IMG/VR virus record: IMGVR_UViG_3300034280_000441
Location: 1-48,792 of that record
Length of the DNA: 48,792 nt
DNA from: a virus
Reading direction: 5' to 3' (one strand)
Below are positions 36,681 to 43,138 of the stretch, in pieces (within the stretch, counting starts at the first letter, position 1; each line of letters begins with the position of its first letter). The position numbers and the translations under genes are program-made. The notes below the pieces were generated by a model that did not search any database, was not told where the DNA came from, and saw only the letters and a program-made list of their open reading frames with translations.

Positions 36681-37378
36681 TTTGTATTCTCCATAAGTTT
36701 AAGGATATGATTTTGAAGTTTATTGAGTTGTTGCTTTGGAATCTTCATGCCGTGTTTAAGTTTGAGATATGATTCTCTATATTCGTTACGAATGTTTGCA
36801 TCCAAAAAACTAATAATTTCTTGATTTTGTATTATGTCTGTAATATTAGAGCTTTTATCTACATGATGATTATCGTCTTCGATATATGATGGTTGAATAA
36901 TATTTTTTTTAGTTTCGTTCCGTTTGCTCCAAGCAGCATAAAGCTCACAGTCTTTTTTATTTGTATAAGCAGAGCATTGGTTGTTAGAGCATTTATAAGT
37001 CTTATCAAAAAGAGGACAAGAGATGCATGGTTTATCTGGTCTTTGATAATTATTTCTCTTATAATTAAATAATCTATTTCTTACGTGGGTCCAAAGAAAA
37101 TTTTCTAATGGTCTACTTCTGTCGTATTTTTCTAGTCCCTCAAGAGCAAAAATAGCAGCTTGTTGCTTCATGTCATCAAAACTATGGTAAGCAAATTTGA
37201 ATTTATGAGCTAATCTTCTGCTGATATTATCTAAAACTAATAAAAACTCTTCTTCGCTAACATTATTAGATAAGGTTTGTGGAGAACTTTTACTAGATTT
37301 AGTTTTAGTTTTCTTCAGCTTGGTCGATTTCTTCTTGCTCTGTTTCTTCTGTTTGTCTGGCGATATTTTTTTTGTCAT
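36641..37378 (-). CDS. late sigma-factor-like protein
   Basis: 245 residues. Basic N-terminal tail (K/S-rich to residue 35), then a sigma-70 region-2-like segment at 55-112: FDDMKQQAAIFALEGLEKYD and LWTHVRNRLFNYKRN. A Cys-rich insert follows (C118, C121, C130, C135, C144), possibly zinc-binding. The C-terminal 80 residues are helical. Phage sigma relatives of T4 gp55 type redirect host RNA polymerase to late genes. The start codon lies inside the upstream gene (74-nt overlap), with no strong ribosome site. Confidence 0.65.
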   Translation of the reverse strand: MTKKISPDKQKKQSKKKSTKLKKTKTKSSKSSPQTLSNNVSEEEFLLVLDNISRRLAHKFKFAYHSFDDMKQQAAIFALEGLEKYDRSRPLENFLWTHVRNRLFNYKRNNYQRPDKPCISCPLFDKTYKCSNNQCSAYTNKKDCELYAAWSKRNETKKNIIQPSYIEDDNHHVDKSSNITDIIQNQEIISFLDANIRNEYRESYLKLKHGMKIPKQQLNKLQNHILKLMENTKWKNHQLHENEDN

Positions 37379-37508
37379 CTAATAATTCTGCTATGGTTTT
37401 TCCTTCGGGAAGATTTAGGTCTTTAGCAACATCAGAATTCGATTGTTCTGACGCTTTTACTGTTAGTATCGAATTTATAAGATTATGATCAAAATTTGAA
37501 TTTGACAT
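37305..37508 (-). CDS. small protein at the head of the leftward late operon
   Basis: 67 residues from ATG 37508, chosen because AAGGAGAAAAA lies directly upstream; an upstream ATG (37523) is less likely. Sequence begins MSNSNFDHNLINSILTVKAS; charged, Glu-rich C-terminus. No recognised family. First gene of the leftward operon, so possibly a regulator or co-factor of the downstream sigma-like protein. Confidence 0.6.
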   Translation of the reverse strand: MSNSNFDHNLINSILTVKASEQSNSDVAKDLNLPEGKTIAELLDDKKNIARQTEETEQEEIDQAEEN

Positions 37509-37543
37509 TTTTTCTCCTTGCACTTAACTTGCCAAGATGTAAT

Positions 37544-37572
37544 ATAATATGATCTTTCGAAAGATTTGTCAA
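37544..37572 (-). promoter_or_regulatory. leftward late-operon promoter with a palindromic spacer (putative operator)
   Basis: On the minus strand TTGACA (37567-37572), 17-nt spacer, TATTAT (37544-37549). The spacer contains the perfect 16-bp palindrome GATCTTTCGAAAGATC (37551-37566), ideally placed for a dimeric repressor to block RNA polymerase. Drives the leftward operon starting at 37508. Confidence 0.8.
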
Positions 37573-37597
37573 TATTAATAACACCAAAGGAGAGTTT

Positions 37598-37849
37598 ATG
37601 GGAAATTATAAAAAGTGGACAGATAGCGAAATTGACTATATTCGCAATAATCATACCTCTATCCCTGATGAAGAGCTAGCTGTTAAGCTTAGCCAAATTA
37701 CCAGCCAAAATATTACTATGGCTATGATTCGTCGTCAACGACGCAAACTTAGGCTAAGTAAGCCAAGAGGACGACCAAATAAGTCAAAGAGTTCTCCTGT
37801 TGTGCAGAATGTTGTTGGTACTGTTTCAACAGAACAGACAACCACTTGA
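37598..37849 (+). CDS. HTH protein with AT-hook tail
   Basis: 83 residues. The first 45 residues (KKWTDSEIDYIRNNHTSIPD and onward) resemble a Myb/SANT-type helical DNA-binding fold. The tail LSKPRGRPNKSK has a classic AT-hook RGRP core. Ribosome site AAAGGAGAGTTT precedes the ATG. First rightward gene beside the palindromic operator, so a likely candidate to control the divergent region or bind the AT-rich repeats. Confidence 0.7.
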   Translation: MGNYKKWTDSEIDYIRNNHTSIPDEELAVKLSQITSQNITMAMIRRQRRKLRLSKPRGRPNKSKSSPVVQNVVGTVSTEQTTT

Positions 37850-37875
37850 AGTAGTTCTTAATTAAAATTTAATAC

Positions 37876-37881
37876 CGTATA
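37876..37881 (+). promoter_or_regulatory. possible -10 TATAAT near the fcl leader
   Basis: TATAAT just upstream of the terminator-like hairpin at 37884-37920. No good -35 is seen at 17 nt. Weak. Confidence 0.25.
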
Positions 37882-37883
37882 AT

Positions 37884-37920
37884 AGGAGTAAGTTTATTTA
37901 GTTAAGCTTGCTCCTTTTAT
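37884..37920 (+). terminator. terminator-like hairpin between the AT-hook gene and fcl
   Basis: AGGAGTAAG pairs with CTTGCTCCT (9 bp with one G-U) across a 14-nt loop, followed by TTTTAT. It probably ends the 37598 transcript, or attenuates expression into fcl. Confidence 0.6.
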
Positions 37921-37954
37921 ATTAAATAGGCCAAACCCACATAAAGAATCATCT

Positions 37955-38884
37955 ATGAAAATATTAGTTACTGGAGGAGCGGGATTTTTAGGACAAAATG
38001 TAGTTAAGAAGCTATTGTCCCAAGGATATCAAGATATTGTTGTTGTTAGAAAAGCCGATTGTGATTTGACCAATTTTGAACAAACAGGATCCTATCTAAA
38101 AAGAATATCTCCGGATGTTATTCTTCATTTGGCTGCTGATGTTGGAGGTATAGGGGCGAATATGGTCAATCCTGGAAGGTTCTTCTATAATAATATTAGT
38201 ATGGGAATTAATTTGGTGGAACATGCTCGGTTGATGAATATTAAAAAGTTTGTGTTTGTTAGTACGGTTTGTTGTTATCCTAAGTTTTGTCCGGCCCCTT
38301 TTAAAGAAGACGACATTTGGAACGGATATCCAGAAGAAACTAATGCTCCATATGGAATAGCAAAAAAGAGCATTATGGTCATGATGCAGAGTTATAAGGC
38401 TCAATATGATCTAAATGGTTGTGTGGTTATACCAACTAATTTATATGGGCCAAATGATAGTTTTGATGATGATAAGAGTCATGTTATTCCGGCTTTGATT
38501 AAGAAGTTGGTTGTGGCTAAGAGAGATAATTTATCAAGTATACAATGTTGGGGATCGGGCAATGCTACAAGGGAGTTTTTATATGTTGAAGATGCTTCAT
38601 CTGGAATAATTAAGGCTTTGGAAAAAATAAACGATCCTGATCCTATTAATTTGGGGAGTGGGTTTGAAATTAGTATAAGTGATCTTGTGTATAAAATTAA
38701 GGATATGGTTGGATATAAAGGAATTATTCAGTGGGATTCTAATAAGCCAGATGGACAACCTCGAAGATTTCTTGATGTTTCTAGGGCGAAAAGTCTGTTG
38801 GATTGGGAAGCTAAAACAAATTTTGATACTGGATTGAGGAATACGATAGATTACTATTTATCCGTGTGTTGTAAAGACTACTAA
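37955..38884 (+). CDS. fcl: GDP-L-fucose synthase (GDP-4-keto-6-deoxymannose epimerase/reductase)
   Basis: 309 residues. Rossmann motif GGAGFLG (7-13), catalytic Y133-x3-K137 (YGIAK), and family signature HLAADVGGIGAN (about 58-69) with the cysteine-containing FVSTVCCYP. Uses the product of Gmd to make GDP-L-fucose. The rightward block thus completes the pathway whose first enzyme is in the leftward late operon. No strong ribosome site was seen. Confidence 0.93.
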   Translation: MKILVTGGAGFLGQNVVKKLLSQGYQDIVVVRKADCDLTNFEQTGSYLKRISPDVILHLAADVGGIGANMVNPGRFFYNNISMGINLVEHARLMNIKKFVFVSTVCCYPKFCPAPFKEDDIWNGYPEETNAPYGIAKKSIMVMMQSYKAQYDLNGCVVIPTNLYGPNDSFDDDKSHVIPALIKKLVVAKRDNLSSIQCWGSGNATREFLYVEDASSGIIKALEKINDPDPINLGSGFEISISDLVYKIKDMVGYKGIIQWDSNKPDGQPRRFLDVSRAKSLLDWEAKTNFDTGLRNTIDYYLSVCCKDY

Positions 38885-38959
38885 AGTTTCAACAACAATC
38901 TGTCGATATCTCTAGTAGCGGGAAACTGGTCAATTTATTTTTAACTCGTAGGAAAATTT

Positions 38960-39241
38960 ATGAAAAAGCTATTAGCGGGATTGTTGATGAGTGTTGCAGG
39001 AGTTAGTGCTCATGGTGGTGAGTGGATGCCTTATGTTTATCAAGCTCCGGTAGTGATTCAACAAGCTCCGGTAGTTCCATATTATTATGTTCCAATGGTA
39101 ACTATGGTGCCTGTGGCTCCACAGTATGTTCCTGTGACATTGTATCAAAATGTTCTGGTTGAACGTAGGTGCTGGACTCTTTTAAAAAAAACTGAGGTGG
39201 TGTCGGTACCTCAAACGGTTTATGTGCCAGTAAGATATTAA
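38960..39241 (+). CDS. small secreted Pro/Val/Tyr-rich protein
   Basis: 93 residues. A signal peptide (MKKLLAGLLMSVAGVSAHG) is visible, followed by repeated QAPVV, PVVPYYYVPMV and APQYVPV segments and a Cys (RRCWTLL). Secretion across the inner membrane is expected; a role at the host surface (for instance superinfection exclusion) is possible but unproven. Preceded by TAGGAAAA as weak ribosome site; a terminator follows. Confidence 0.6.
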   Translation: MKKLLAGLLMSVAGVSAHGGEWMPYVYQAPVVIQQAPVVPYYYVPMVTMVPVAPQYVPVTLYQNVLVERRCWTLLKKTEVVSVPQTVYVPVRY

Positions 39242-39274
39242 TAAATGGCTAATAAACTGGCTAATTAATTCTAT

Positions 39275-39312
39275 GGGGGTGCCTATTGTGTTTGCACCTC
39301 CCCGAGTTTTTT
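39275..39312 (+). terminator. intrinsic terminator after the secreted-protein gene
   Basis: GGGGGTGC pairs with GCACCTCCCC (8-10 bp with one G-U) around an 11-nt loop, followed by GAGTTTTTT. Ends the fcl/secreted-protein transcript. The remaining stretch to 39564 holds element 1, a TTTGGCATG block and promoter P1, with no ORF. Confidence 0.85.
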
Positions 39313-39349
39313 ACCTAAACTACCAACTGTCAAGCCGAAACGAAAAAAC

Positions 39350-39433
39350 CCCCTAACTCTATATGGCATAGGCACTTACGACGATACTAGTGGGCAAAAT
39401 TTGATGTAAGTGCTTGTGTAGTATAGGGTTATG
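39350..39433 (+). repeat. 84-bp early-cassette element, copy 1 (diverged)
   Basis: Contains ACTTA (39374-39378), exactly 28 nt, then TAAGT (39407-39411), as in all other copies. The left GACGTAA arm is absent and the GC core is weak (AGTGGGC). Distal site GGTTATG at the +20 position. It opens the array before the first tiny gene. Confidence 0.75.
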
Positions 39434-39496
39434 GCTAATTTGAAGAATTTTTATGTTTGGCATGAAAATATATTCGAAAAAATCCAAAGATTTCTC

Positions 39497-39524
39497 TTGC
39501 AATGGCCGATAAATACTGTATAAT
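39497..39524 (+). promoter_or_regulatory. early promoter P1
   Basis: TTGCAA (39497-39502), 16-nt spacer, TATAAT (39519-39524). CGATAA lies 12 nt before the -10. Drives 39565. Confidence 0.8.
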
Positions 39525-39564
39525 GAAAGCACAAGAGAACAAGAGACAACAAGAGGACAAGAAA

Positions 39565-39807
39565 ATGATCACCATCAACAACCGCAACGAACTCGAAAAC
39601 TTTCTCTATGGTGCTGATTCGACCAGCCCCGATACTTTGGTGGGTGTTGCTCGTATCGGTGGAGAGTTGCTCGCTGAGGCTCTTGCTAGCGATATTGCTA
39701 ACGATGTTACCGGATATATCGAATACTTTTTCCCGATGGGTGACGAGGGAGAGTATATCGAGGTTGCTCGTGATGGTGAGGTTGTGCGAGATTTTCTTTA
39801 CTACTAA
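39565..39807 (+). CDS. early hypothetical, 80 aa
   Basis: Start moved to ATG 39565 because the -10 box at 39519-39524 lies inside the longer frame; leader reads ACAAGAGGACAAGAAA. Begins MITINNRNELENFLYG, ends in acidic GEYIEVARDGEVV. No family recognised. Likely a small host-interaction protein. Confidence 0.65.
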   Translation: MITINNRNELENFLYGADSTSPDTLVGVARIGGELLAEALASDIANDVTGYIEYFFPMGDEGEYIEVARDGEVVRDFLYY

Positions 39808-39811
39808 GGTA

Positions 39812-39841
39812 TTGACAACGGAATAGCCGATACTGTATAAT
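39812..39841 (+). promoter_or_regulatory. early promoter P2
   Basis: TTGACA, 18-nt spacer, TATAAT (39836-39841), directly after the preceding stop. CGATACTG precedes the -10. Confidence 0.85.
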
Positions 39842-39871
39842 AGAGCCAACACAAGAGAAAAGGAAAAGAAA

Positions 39872-40120
39872 ATGATTACGCTCGACAAGGTGATGGCTGC
39901 TGTTCGACAGATTTTTGGCAAGGATTCGCATAAGGTGCGAGTGATTCAAGCAGGAGCATCGTTCAAAATTGAGCCGAAAGACATGATCCATGACGGTGTG
40001 TGGATTCGTTCAGAGAATCAGATTCTGAACAACGTAAACGCCCTCTACTATGACATGGTGTGTGAAGCTTGTGCGGATGAGGCTGACTATATTCCGGGCC
40101 TTGACGATGGGGAATTTTAA
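39872..40120 (+). CDS. early hypothetical, 82 aa
   Basis: 82 residues, own promoter P2, leader AACACAAGAGAAAAGG. Mixed helical/strand; CEACADEADY near the C-terminus. Starts MITLDKVMAAVRQIFG. No recognised domain. Confidence 0.65.
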   Translation: MITLDKVMAAVRQIFGKDSHKVRVIQAGASFKIEPKDMIHDGVWIRSENQILNNVNALYYDMVCEACADEADYIPGLDDGEF

Positions 40121-40129
40121 ATTCATCTA

Positions 40130-40159
40130 TTGACAGCATCGTAGACGATAAGCTATAAT
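40130..40159 (+). promoter_or_regulatory. early promoter P3
   Basis: TTGACA (40130-40135), 18-nt spacer, TATAAT (40154-40159); CGATAAGC just before the -10. Confidence 0.85.
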
Positions 40160-40183
40160 AGAATCAACACAAGAGGGAATACG

Positions 40184-40333
40184 ATGACCATTCAAGTACA
40201 GCACACGATTCGCCGCCTAGTTGCTCGACACGGTTATTCTGCTACATTTGTACAGCACATGGGAGAGGGTATAAGCCTGTACAGTATCGGGGGTATCATG
40301 TATCGCATTCGTGGCGATGGTACGATTCTATAA
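40184..40333 (+). CDS. early small protein, 49 aa
   Basis: Short ORF from ATG 40184 after CAAGAGGGAAT, downstream of P3. Basic N-terminal part (HTIRRLVARHG), then strand-like LYSIGGIMYRIRGDG. The stop TAA abuts element 2. Function unknown. Confidence 0.6.
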   Translation: MTIQVQHTIRRLVARHGYSATFVQHMGEGISLYSIGGIMYRIRGDGTIL

Positions 40334-40417
40334 GACGTAAAGCCTTATGAGGTAAGCACTTACGATTTGCCGGGCGGGCCGAATTCGACATAAGTACTTG
40401 CCACGTATAGACTTACA
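40334..40417 (+). repeat. 84-bp early-cassette element, copy 2
   Basis: GACGTAA at 40334, ACTTA at +24 (40358-40362), 28-nt spacer with GC core GCCGGGCGGGCCG, TAAGT (40391-40395), ACTTACA at +20. Lies immediately after the previous stop codon. No ORF in the 214-nt gap to 40548, which also holds the TTTGGCATGAAAT block and P4. Confidence 0.85.
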
Positions 40418-40479
40418 ACAAATATAAAAAAGATTTTGTTTGGCATGAAATTATATTTCAAAAATTCCAAAGATTTCTC

Positions 40480-40507
40480 TTGAAAGCGTCGATAAATACT
40501 GTATAAT
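40480..40507 (+). promoter_or_regulatory. early promoter P4
   Basis: TTGAAA, 16-nt spacer, TATAAT (40502-40507). CGATAA sits 12 nt before the -10, and the leader ACACAAGAGAAAACG follows. Confidence 0.8.
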
Positions 40508-40547
40508 AAGAACACAAGAGAAAACGAAAGAAGAAAAGGATAAGAAA

Positions 40548-40793
40548 ATGATCTTCAATACGATGCAAGAAGTTTTAGACTATATCCAAGACAACCAGCC
40601 CGAGAATCTGGACGGACACTACGCTTCGGGCGAGTTGTTCGATATGCTTCGCAATCATGCGGAGAATGCCCGTAAGGATTGGTGGCCTTCTTGCGAGTAT
40701 TTTGGATATATGGAAGAATACGATATGGGTGAAGGCGAATCGATGGAAATCGATGAAACCGGAAAGATCATTAATTCTAGCGTATACTTCTGA
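40548..40793 (+). CDS. early hypothetical, 81 aa
   Basis: 81 residues, helical first half (MQEVLDYIQDNQPENL) then acidic (MEEYDMGEGESMEID). No family seen. Own promoter P4. Likely cytosolic. Confidence 0.65.
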   Translation: MIFNTMQEVLDYIQDNQPENLDGHYASGELFDMLRNHAENARKDWWPSCEYFGYMEEYDMGEGESMEIDETGKIINSSVYF

Positions 40794-40799
40794 ACAGTA

Positions 40800-40828
40800 T
40801 TGACAATGTAAGAGCAAAACGGTAGAAT
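40800..40828 (+). promoter_or_regulatory. early promoter P5
   Basis: TTGACA, 17-nt spacer, TAGAAT (40823-40828), starting a few bases after the preceding stop. Confidence 0.8.
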
Positions 40829-40852
40829 AGAATCAACACAAGAGGAAAAAAG

Positions 40853-41068
40853 ATGCTTCAGACCAACTACAAAACTGTGATGAACAACCTTGACAAGATT
40901 TTCGCTGCTATGCGAACTGGTAAGTATCACTGTGTGATCGATCCAAGGGGTAACGCCCATGTGGGTCTTATCAATGGCATCATGCGTGAGGATGGTAGCG
41001 GAAAGAAGTGGATTGTGACGGTGACCAACCGTACAGTAAGCGAAACGGTGTTCATTCACGCCTCATGA
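40853..41068 (+). CDS. early hypothetical, 71 aa
   Basis: 71 residues, leader ACACAAGAGGAAAAAAG. Helix then strand (KYHCVIDPRGNAHVGLING, WIVTVTNRTVSETVF). The stop TGA forms part of element 3. No recognised domain. Confidence 0.65.
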   Translation: MLQTNYKTVMNNLDKIFAAMRTGKYHCVIDPRGNAHVGLINGIMREDGSGKKWIVTVTNRTVSETVFIHAS

Positions 41069-41150
41069 CGTAAACCCCTGCCCTATAAGTACTTAGGGCT
41101 AGGCGGGCGGGCCGGGCTTGACGTAAGTACCTGACAGATAAGCACTTATG
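41067..41150 (+). repeat. 84-bp early-cassette element, copy 3 (best example)
   Basis: GACGTAA (41067; its GA is shared with the preceding TGA stop), ACTTA at 41091-41095, 28-nt core with GCGGGCGGGCCGGGC, TAAGT at 41124-41128, ACTTATG at +20. GCCCTA pairs with TAGGGC around TAAGTACT. The downstream 150 nt share the TAGCAAATGCTGTGCC block with copies 4 and 5. Confidence 0.92.
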
Positions 41151-41237
41151 ACTCATTAGCAAATGCTGTGCCAATCGTACTCAAAATTCAGAAAAGTTTT
41201 GTCAAAATTTCTTGACATAAAAATTTGGATTTTTCTC

Positions 41238-41266
41238 TTGCAAGCTCAAGTGTGAGAGGGTATAAT
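41238..41266 (+). promoter_or_regulatory. early promoter P6
   Basis: TTGCAA, 17-nt spacer, TATAAT (41261-41266), then GTCGATATAAGA. A second TTGACA lies upstream (41212). Confidence 0.8.
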
Positions 41267-41302
41267 GTCGATATAAGAAGTAAGAGAGAAAGAGAGACAA
41301 AG

Positions 41303-41488
41303 ATGCAAACGATGATGATAGCTGTTGGTGGTGTGTATGCCGATTACCATGTGATTGGCAAGGAAATCGAGATTGTACGTGTGTACAGGAATGGTACTAC
41401 GTTCACTGATTCTCGCATGATCGACCATGCAAAGTTTACCATCAAAGCCGTCAATGATGGCTGGATGACCATCGGACAGAAAAAGTGA
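41303..41488 (+). CDS. early hypothetical, 61 aa
   Basis: Start set at 41303, as P6 lies within the longer frame. Begins MQTMMIAVGGVYADYHVIGK; strand-rich. Leader AGTAAGAGAGAAAGAGAGA is purine-only. Confidence 0.6.
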   Translation: MQTMMIAVGGVYADYHVIGKEIEIVRVYRNGTTFTDSRMIDHAKFTIKAVNDGWMTIGQKK

Positions 41489-41489
41489 A

Positions 41490-41507
41490 CCTTACGACAT
41501 TGTAAGG
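41490..41507 (+). repeat. 18-bp inverted repeat beside -35
   Basis: CCTTACGACATTGTAAGG, directly abutting the TTGACA of P7. Same sequence family as 43674, 44288, 45408 and 47907. Likely an operator or activator site. Confidence 0.75.
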
Positions 41508-41535
41508 TTGACACCACAAGAAAACTTGCTAGAAT
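41508..41535 (+). promoter_or_regulatory. early promoter P7
   Basis: TTGACA, 16-nt spacer, TAGAAT (41530-41535) with TGC extension. Abuts the 18-bp repeat. Confidence 0.8.
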
Positions 41536-41560
41536 ACAAACACAAGAAAGAGAGAACCTA

Positions 41561-41680
41561 ATGATTACGCCTATCGAATACGTTCAGCTGTTTGCCTTGA
41601 TTGCTTTTGCCGGTTTCATCTCGTACACTGTTCACGAGGTAAGTAACGCTGTTCACTCCATTCTGCATGAGAACGACTGA
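41561..41680 (+). CDS. 39-aa small membrane protein
   Basis: ATG 41561 after ACAAGAAAGAGAGAACCTA. One hydrophobic span (FALIAFAGFISY). TGA overlaps the next ATG (TGATG), so the two are co-translated. Confidence 0.55.
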   Translation: MITPIEYVQLFALIAFAGFISYTVHEVSNAVHSILHEND

Positions 41681-41832
41681 TGAAAAAGTGGATTTGCTAT
41701 AATCTGTTGGGAGAGAATCCTGAGACTATCGATACTTTCGGAATAGTTTCTGGATTAGGTATCTTGGCTTTGCTGTTTGGTAGTTGGGCTTTCCTGTTTG
41801 TTTTTCTTCCTCTATACGTTTGGATAATGTAA
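41680..41832 (+). CDS. 50-aa membrane protein
   Basis: Starts in the TGATG overlap. Two hydrophobic segments (IVSGLGILALLFGSWAFLFV and FLPLYVWIM). Could be a holin-like or membrane-depolarising early protein, but nothing decisive is visible. Confidence 0.5.
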   Translation: MKKWICYNLLGENPETIDTFGIVSGLGILALLFGSWAFLFVFLPLYVWIM

Positions 41833-41833
41833 T

Positions 41834-42151
41834 ATGACACACTCTGAAGCAGTGAAATTGGTTCGTGGTAAGACTAATAAGGATACTCGCAAGGTAGGCA
41901 ACAATACCTATGCGGAAATTCTTCCTGATGGTAGCGTAGGGATTATGCTGCATAGTACCTATGTAGTAAAGATTCATCCTGACAATAGTGCTACGCTCAA
42001 CACTGGTGGATGGTATAGTGCCACCACTAAGGATAGAATCAACCAGTATTCGCCCGTGCGTGTATATCAACGCAAGGGAGAGTGGTATCTGGAAAGTGGC
42101 CTAGAGTATGAAGATGGTATGGTTGTAGCCGATATGAATCTTATCTACTAA
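41834..42151 (+). CDS. conserved-type phage protein, 105 aa
   Basis: 105 residues with STYVVKIHPDNSATLNTGGW, then TTKDRINQYSP and RKGEWYLE. This pattern (LN-GGW plus TTK-RIN) is seen in many small phage proteins of unknown function. It follows in the 41561 operon. Confidence 0.65.
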   Translation: MTHSEAVKLVRGKTNKDTRKVGNNTYAEILPDGSVGIMLHSTYVVKIHPDNSATLNTGGWYSATTKDRINQYSPVRVYQRKGEWYLESGLEYEDGMVVADMNLIY

Positions 42152-42165
42152 ACAAAGGAAAACAA

Positions 42166-42354
42166 ATGTTCACTGTAGAAAATACTCCTCGATATGGGCA
42201 AACCGTGATGCACGGCTCTAAGGTTGTTACTGTACGTTCGTTCATGGGCGTGCTTGCGGATGCTGTATATGGTACGGCAAATGCGTGGGCATCCGTACAG
42301 GATGAGGATGGTAACGTATACAACTGTTCACTATATGAGCTGAGTCCGACGTAA
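42166..42354 (+). CDS. small SH3-like barrel protein, 62 aa
   Basis: 62 residues, strand pattern GQTVMHGSKVVTVRSF...AWASVQDEDGNVYNCSLYELSP, compatible with a small SH3/KOW-like barrel. CSLYELSP resembles CADHELSP in the 42863 protein. The stop TAA is inside element 4. Confidence 0.55.
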   Translation: MFTVENTPRYGQTVMHGSKVVTVRSFMGVLADAVYGTANAWASVQDEDGNVYNCSLYELSPT

Positions 42355-42431
42355 GCCCTTAGCTCGTAAAGACTTACGACGAGCGGGGCGGGACGGATTT
42401 GACGTAAGTGCTTACCATATAAGACTTTACG
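42348..42431 (+). repeat. 84-bp early-cassette element, copy 4
   Basis: GACGTAAG overlaps the stop of the 42166 gene. ACTTA 42372-42376, 28-nt core GAGCGGGGCGGGACGG, TAAGT 42405-42409, CTTTACG at +20. Outer arms GACGTAAG and CTTACGAC can pair. The 158-nt tail carries TAGCAAATGTTG and shared A/T blocks with copy 3, but no ORF. Confidence 0.9.
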
Positions 42432-42518
42432 ACAACTTAGCAAATGTTGTACCAAAACTCAACAAAATCGAGAAAAGTTTTGTCAAAATCTCTTGACACA
42501 AAAATTTCTGGATTTAGC

Positions 42519-42547
42519 TTGAAAGCTCAAGATGAGCATGGTATAAT
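42519..42547 (+). promoter_or_regulatory. early promoter P8
   Basis: TTGAAA, 17-nt spacer, TATAAT (42542-42547), followed by GTCGATATAAGA. Confidence 0.8.
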
Positions 42548-42589
42548 GTCGATATAAGAGATAGAGAAGAAAGAAAGAGAGAGTTGAAA

Positions 42590-42793
42590 ATGGAAAAGGT
42601 TATGAGTGTGAATGGTTTCATTGGTTCGCTTCCCAAGATTCGGAAGCGTAGGATTTGGAGCGTTTCAATCGACGGTACGATTGTTCAGTGTTGCTCTGCT
42701 ACAGACAATAGCAAGACTACTGCACAGAAGTATATCGATGCAAAGTATCCTGGAAAGGTGTGTGTTCTCAAGTTTGTGGAATGGAGAATGTGA
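42590..42793 (+). CDS. early hypothetical, 67 aa
   Basis: ATG 42590 used (a TTG at 42584 is weaker). MEKVMSVNGFIGSLPKIRKR; basic. TTAQKYIDAKYPG suggests a helical cap. Leader GAAGAAAGAAAGAGAGAG. Confidence 0.6.
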   Translation: MEKVMSVNGFIGSLPKIRKRRIWSVSIDGTIVQCCSATDNSKTTAQKYIDAKYPGKVCVLKFVEWRM

Positions 42794-42809
42794 CCCCCGT
42801 TAGAGGGGA

Positions 42810-42837
42810 TTGACAAGCACAAAAACTTTGATAGAAT
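42810..42837 (+). promoter_or_regulatory. early promoter P9
   Basis: TTGACA, 16-nt spacer, TAGAAT (42832-42837). Confidence 0.75.
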
Positions 42838-42862
42838 ACCAGAAAGAGAAAGAGAGAAAAGA

Positions 42863-43072
42863 ATGTACGAGATTGGCGACAGTGTGATGCTCAAGGGATT
42901 CGAGAAGCAGATTGTTGGAAAGATTGTTTCCTATCACTATGATGAGGGAAATGTGTGGGTAGTGCGTACCGAAGGTGGAAATCTTCATGACTGTGCAGAC
43001 CATGAGCTTTCGCCCGCAGTCGATGCCTACGGACACCCTTGGACTCGTCGGCCCACCCACAATGGGGGTTGA
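42863..43072 (+). CDS. small SH3-like barrel protein, 69 aa
   Basis: 69 residues. IGDSVMLKGFEKQIVGKIVS begins like KOW/SH3 barrels; GGNLHDCADHELSP resembles the tail of the 42166 protein. Likely nucleic-acid or protein-binding. Leader AGAAAGAGAAAGAGAGAA. Confidence 0.6.
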   Translation: MYEIGDSVMLKGFEKQIVGKIVSYHYDEGNVWVVRTEGGNLHDCADHELSPAVDAYGHPWTRRPTHNGG

Positions 43073-43097
43073 TAGAGAAAAGAATTGTTGATAGAAT
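43069..43097 (+). promoter_or_regulatory. early promoter P10
   Basis: TTGATA (43069-43074), 17-nt spacer, TAGAAT (43092-43097); the -35 overlaps the preceding stop. Confidence 0.75.
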
Positions 43098-43138
43098 CCA
43101 CGAACAAGAGAACGATAGACCTTAGAGAGAAAAAGAAA

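Noticed and set aside
37518-37548. Rightward promoter TTGCAC-N19-TATAAT for the AT-hook gene
   Set aside because: Spacer of 19 nt and overlap with the leftward gene's ribosome site make it doubtful; the real rightward promoter could not be fixed.
38885-38955. Terminator after fcl
   Set aside because: AGTTTC and GAAACT could pair, but the loop is about 40 nt and no U-tract directly follows; transcription may continue into the secreted-protein gene.
39502-39564. Longer 101-aa start for the 39565 gene
   Set aside because: The -10 box of P1 lies inside that extension, so the transcript starts after it.
41212-41217. TTGACA as -35 of P6
   Set aside because: Lies about 43 nt before the -10; TTGCAA at 41238 has the correct 17-nt spacing.
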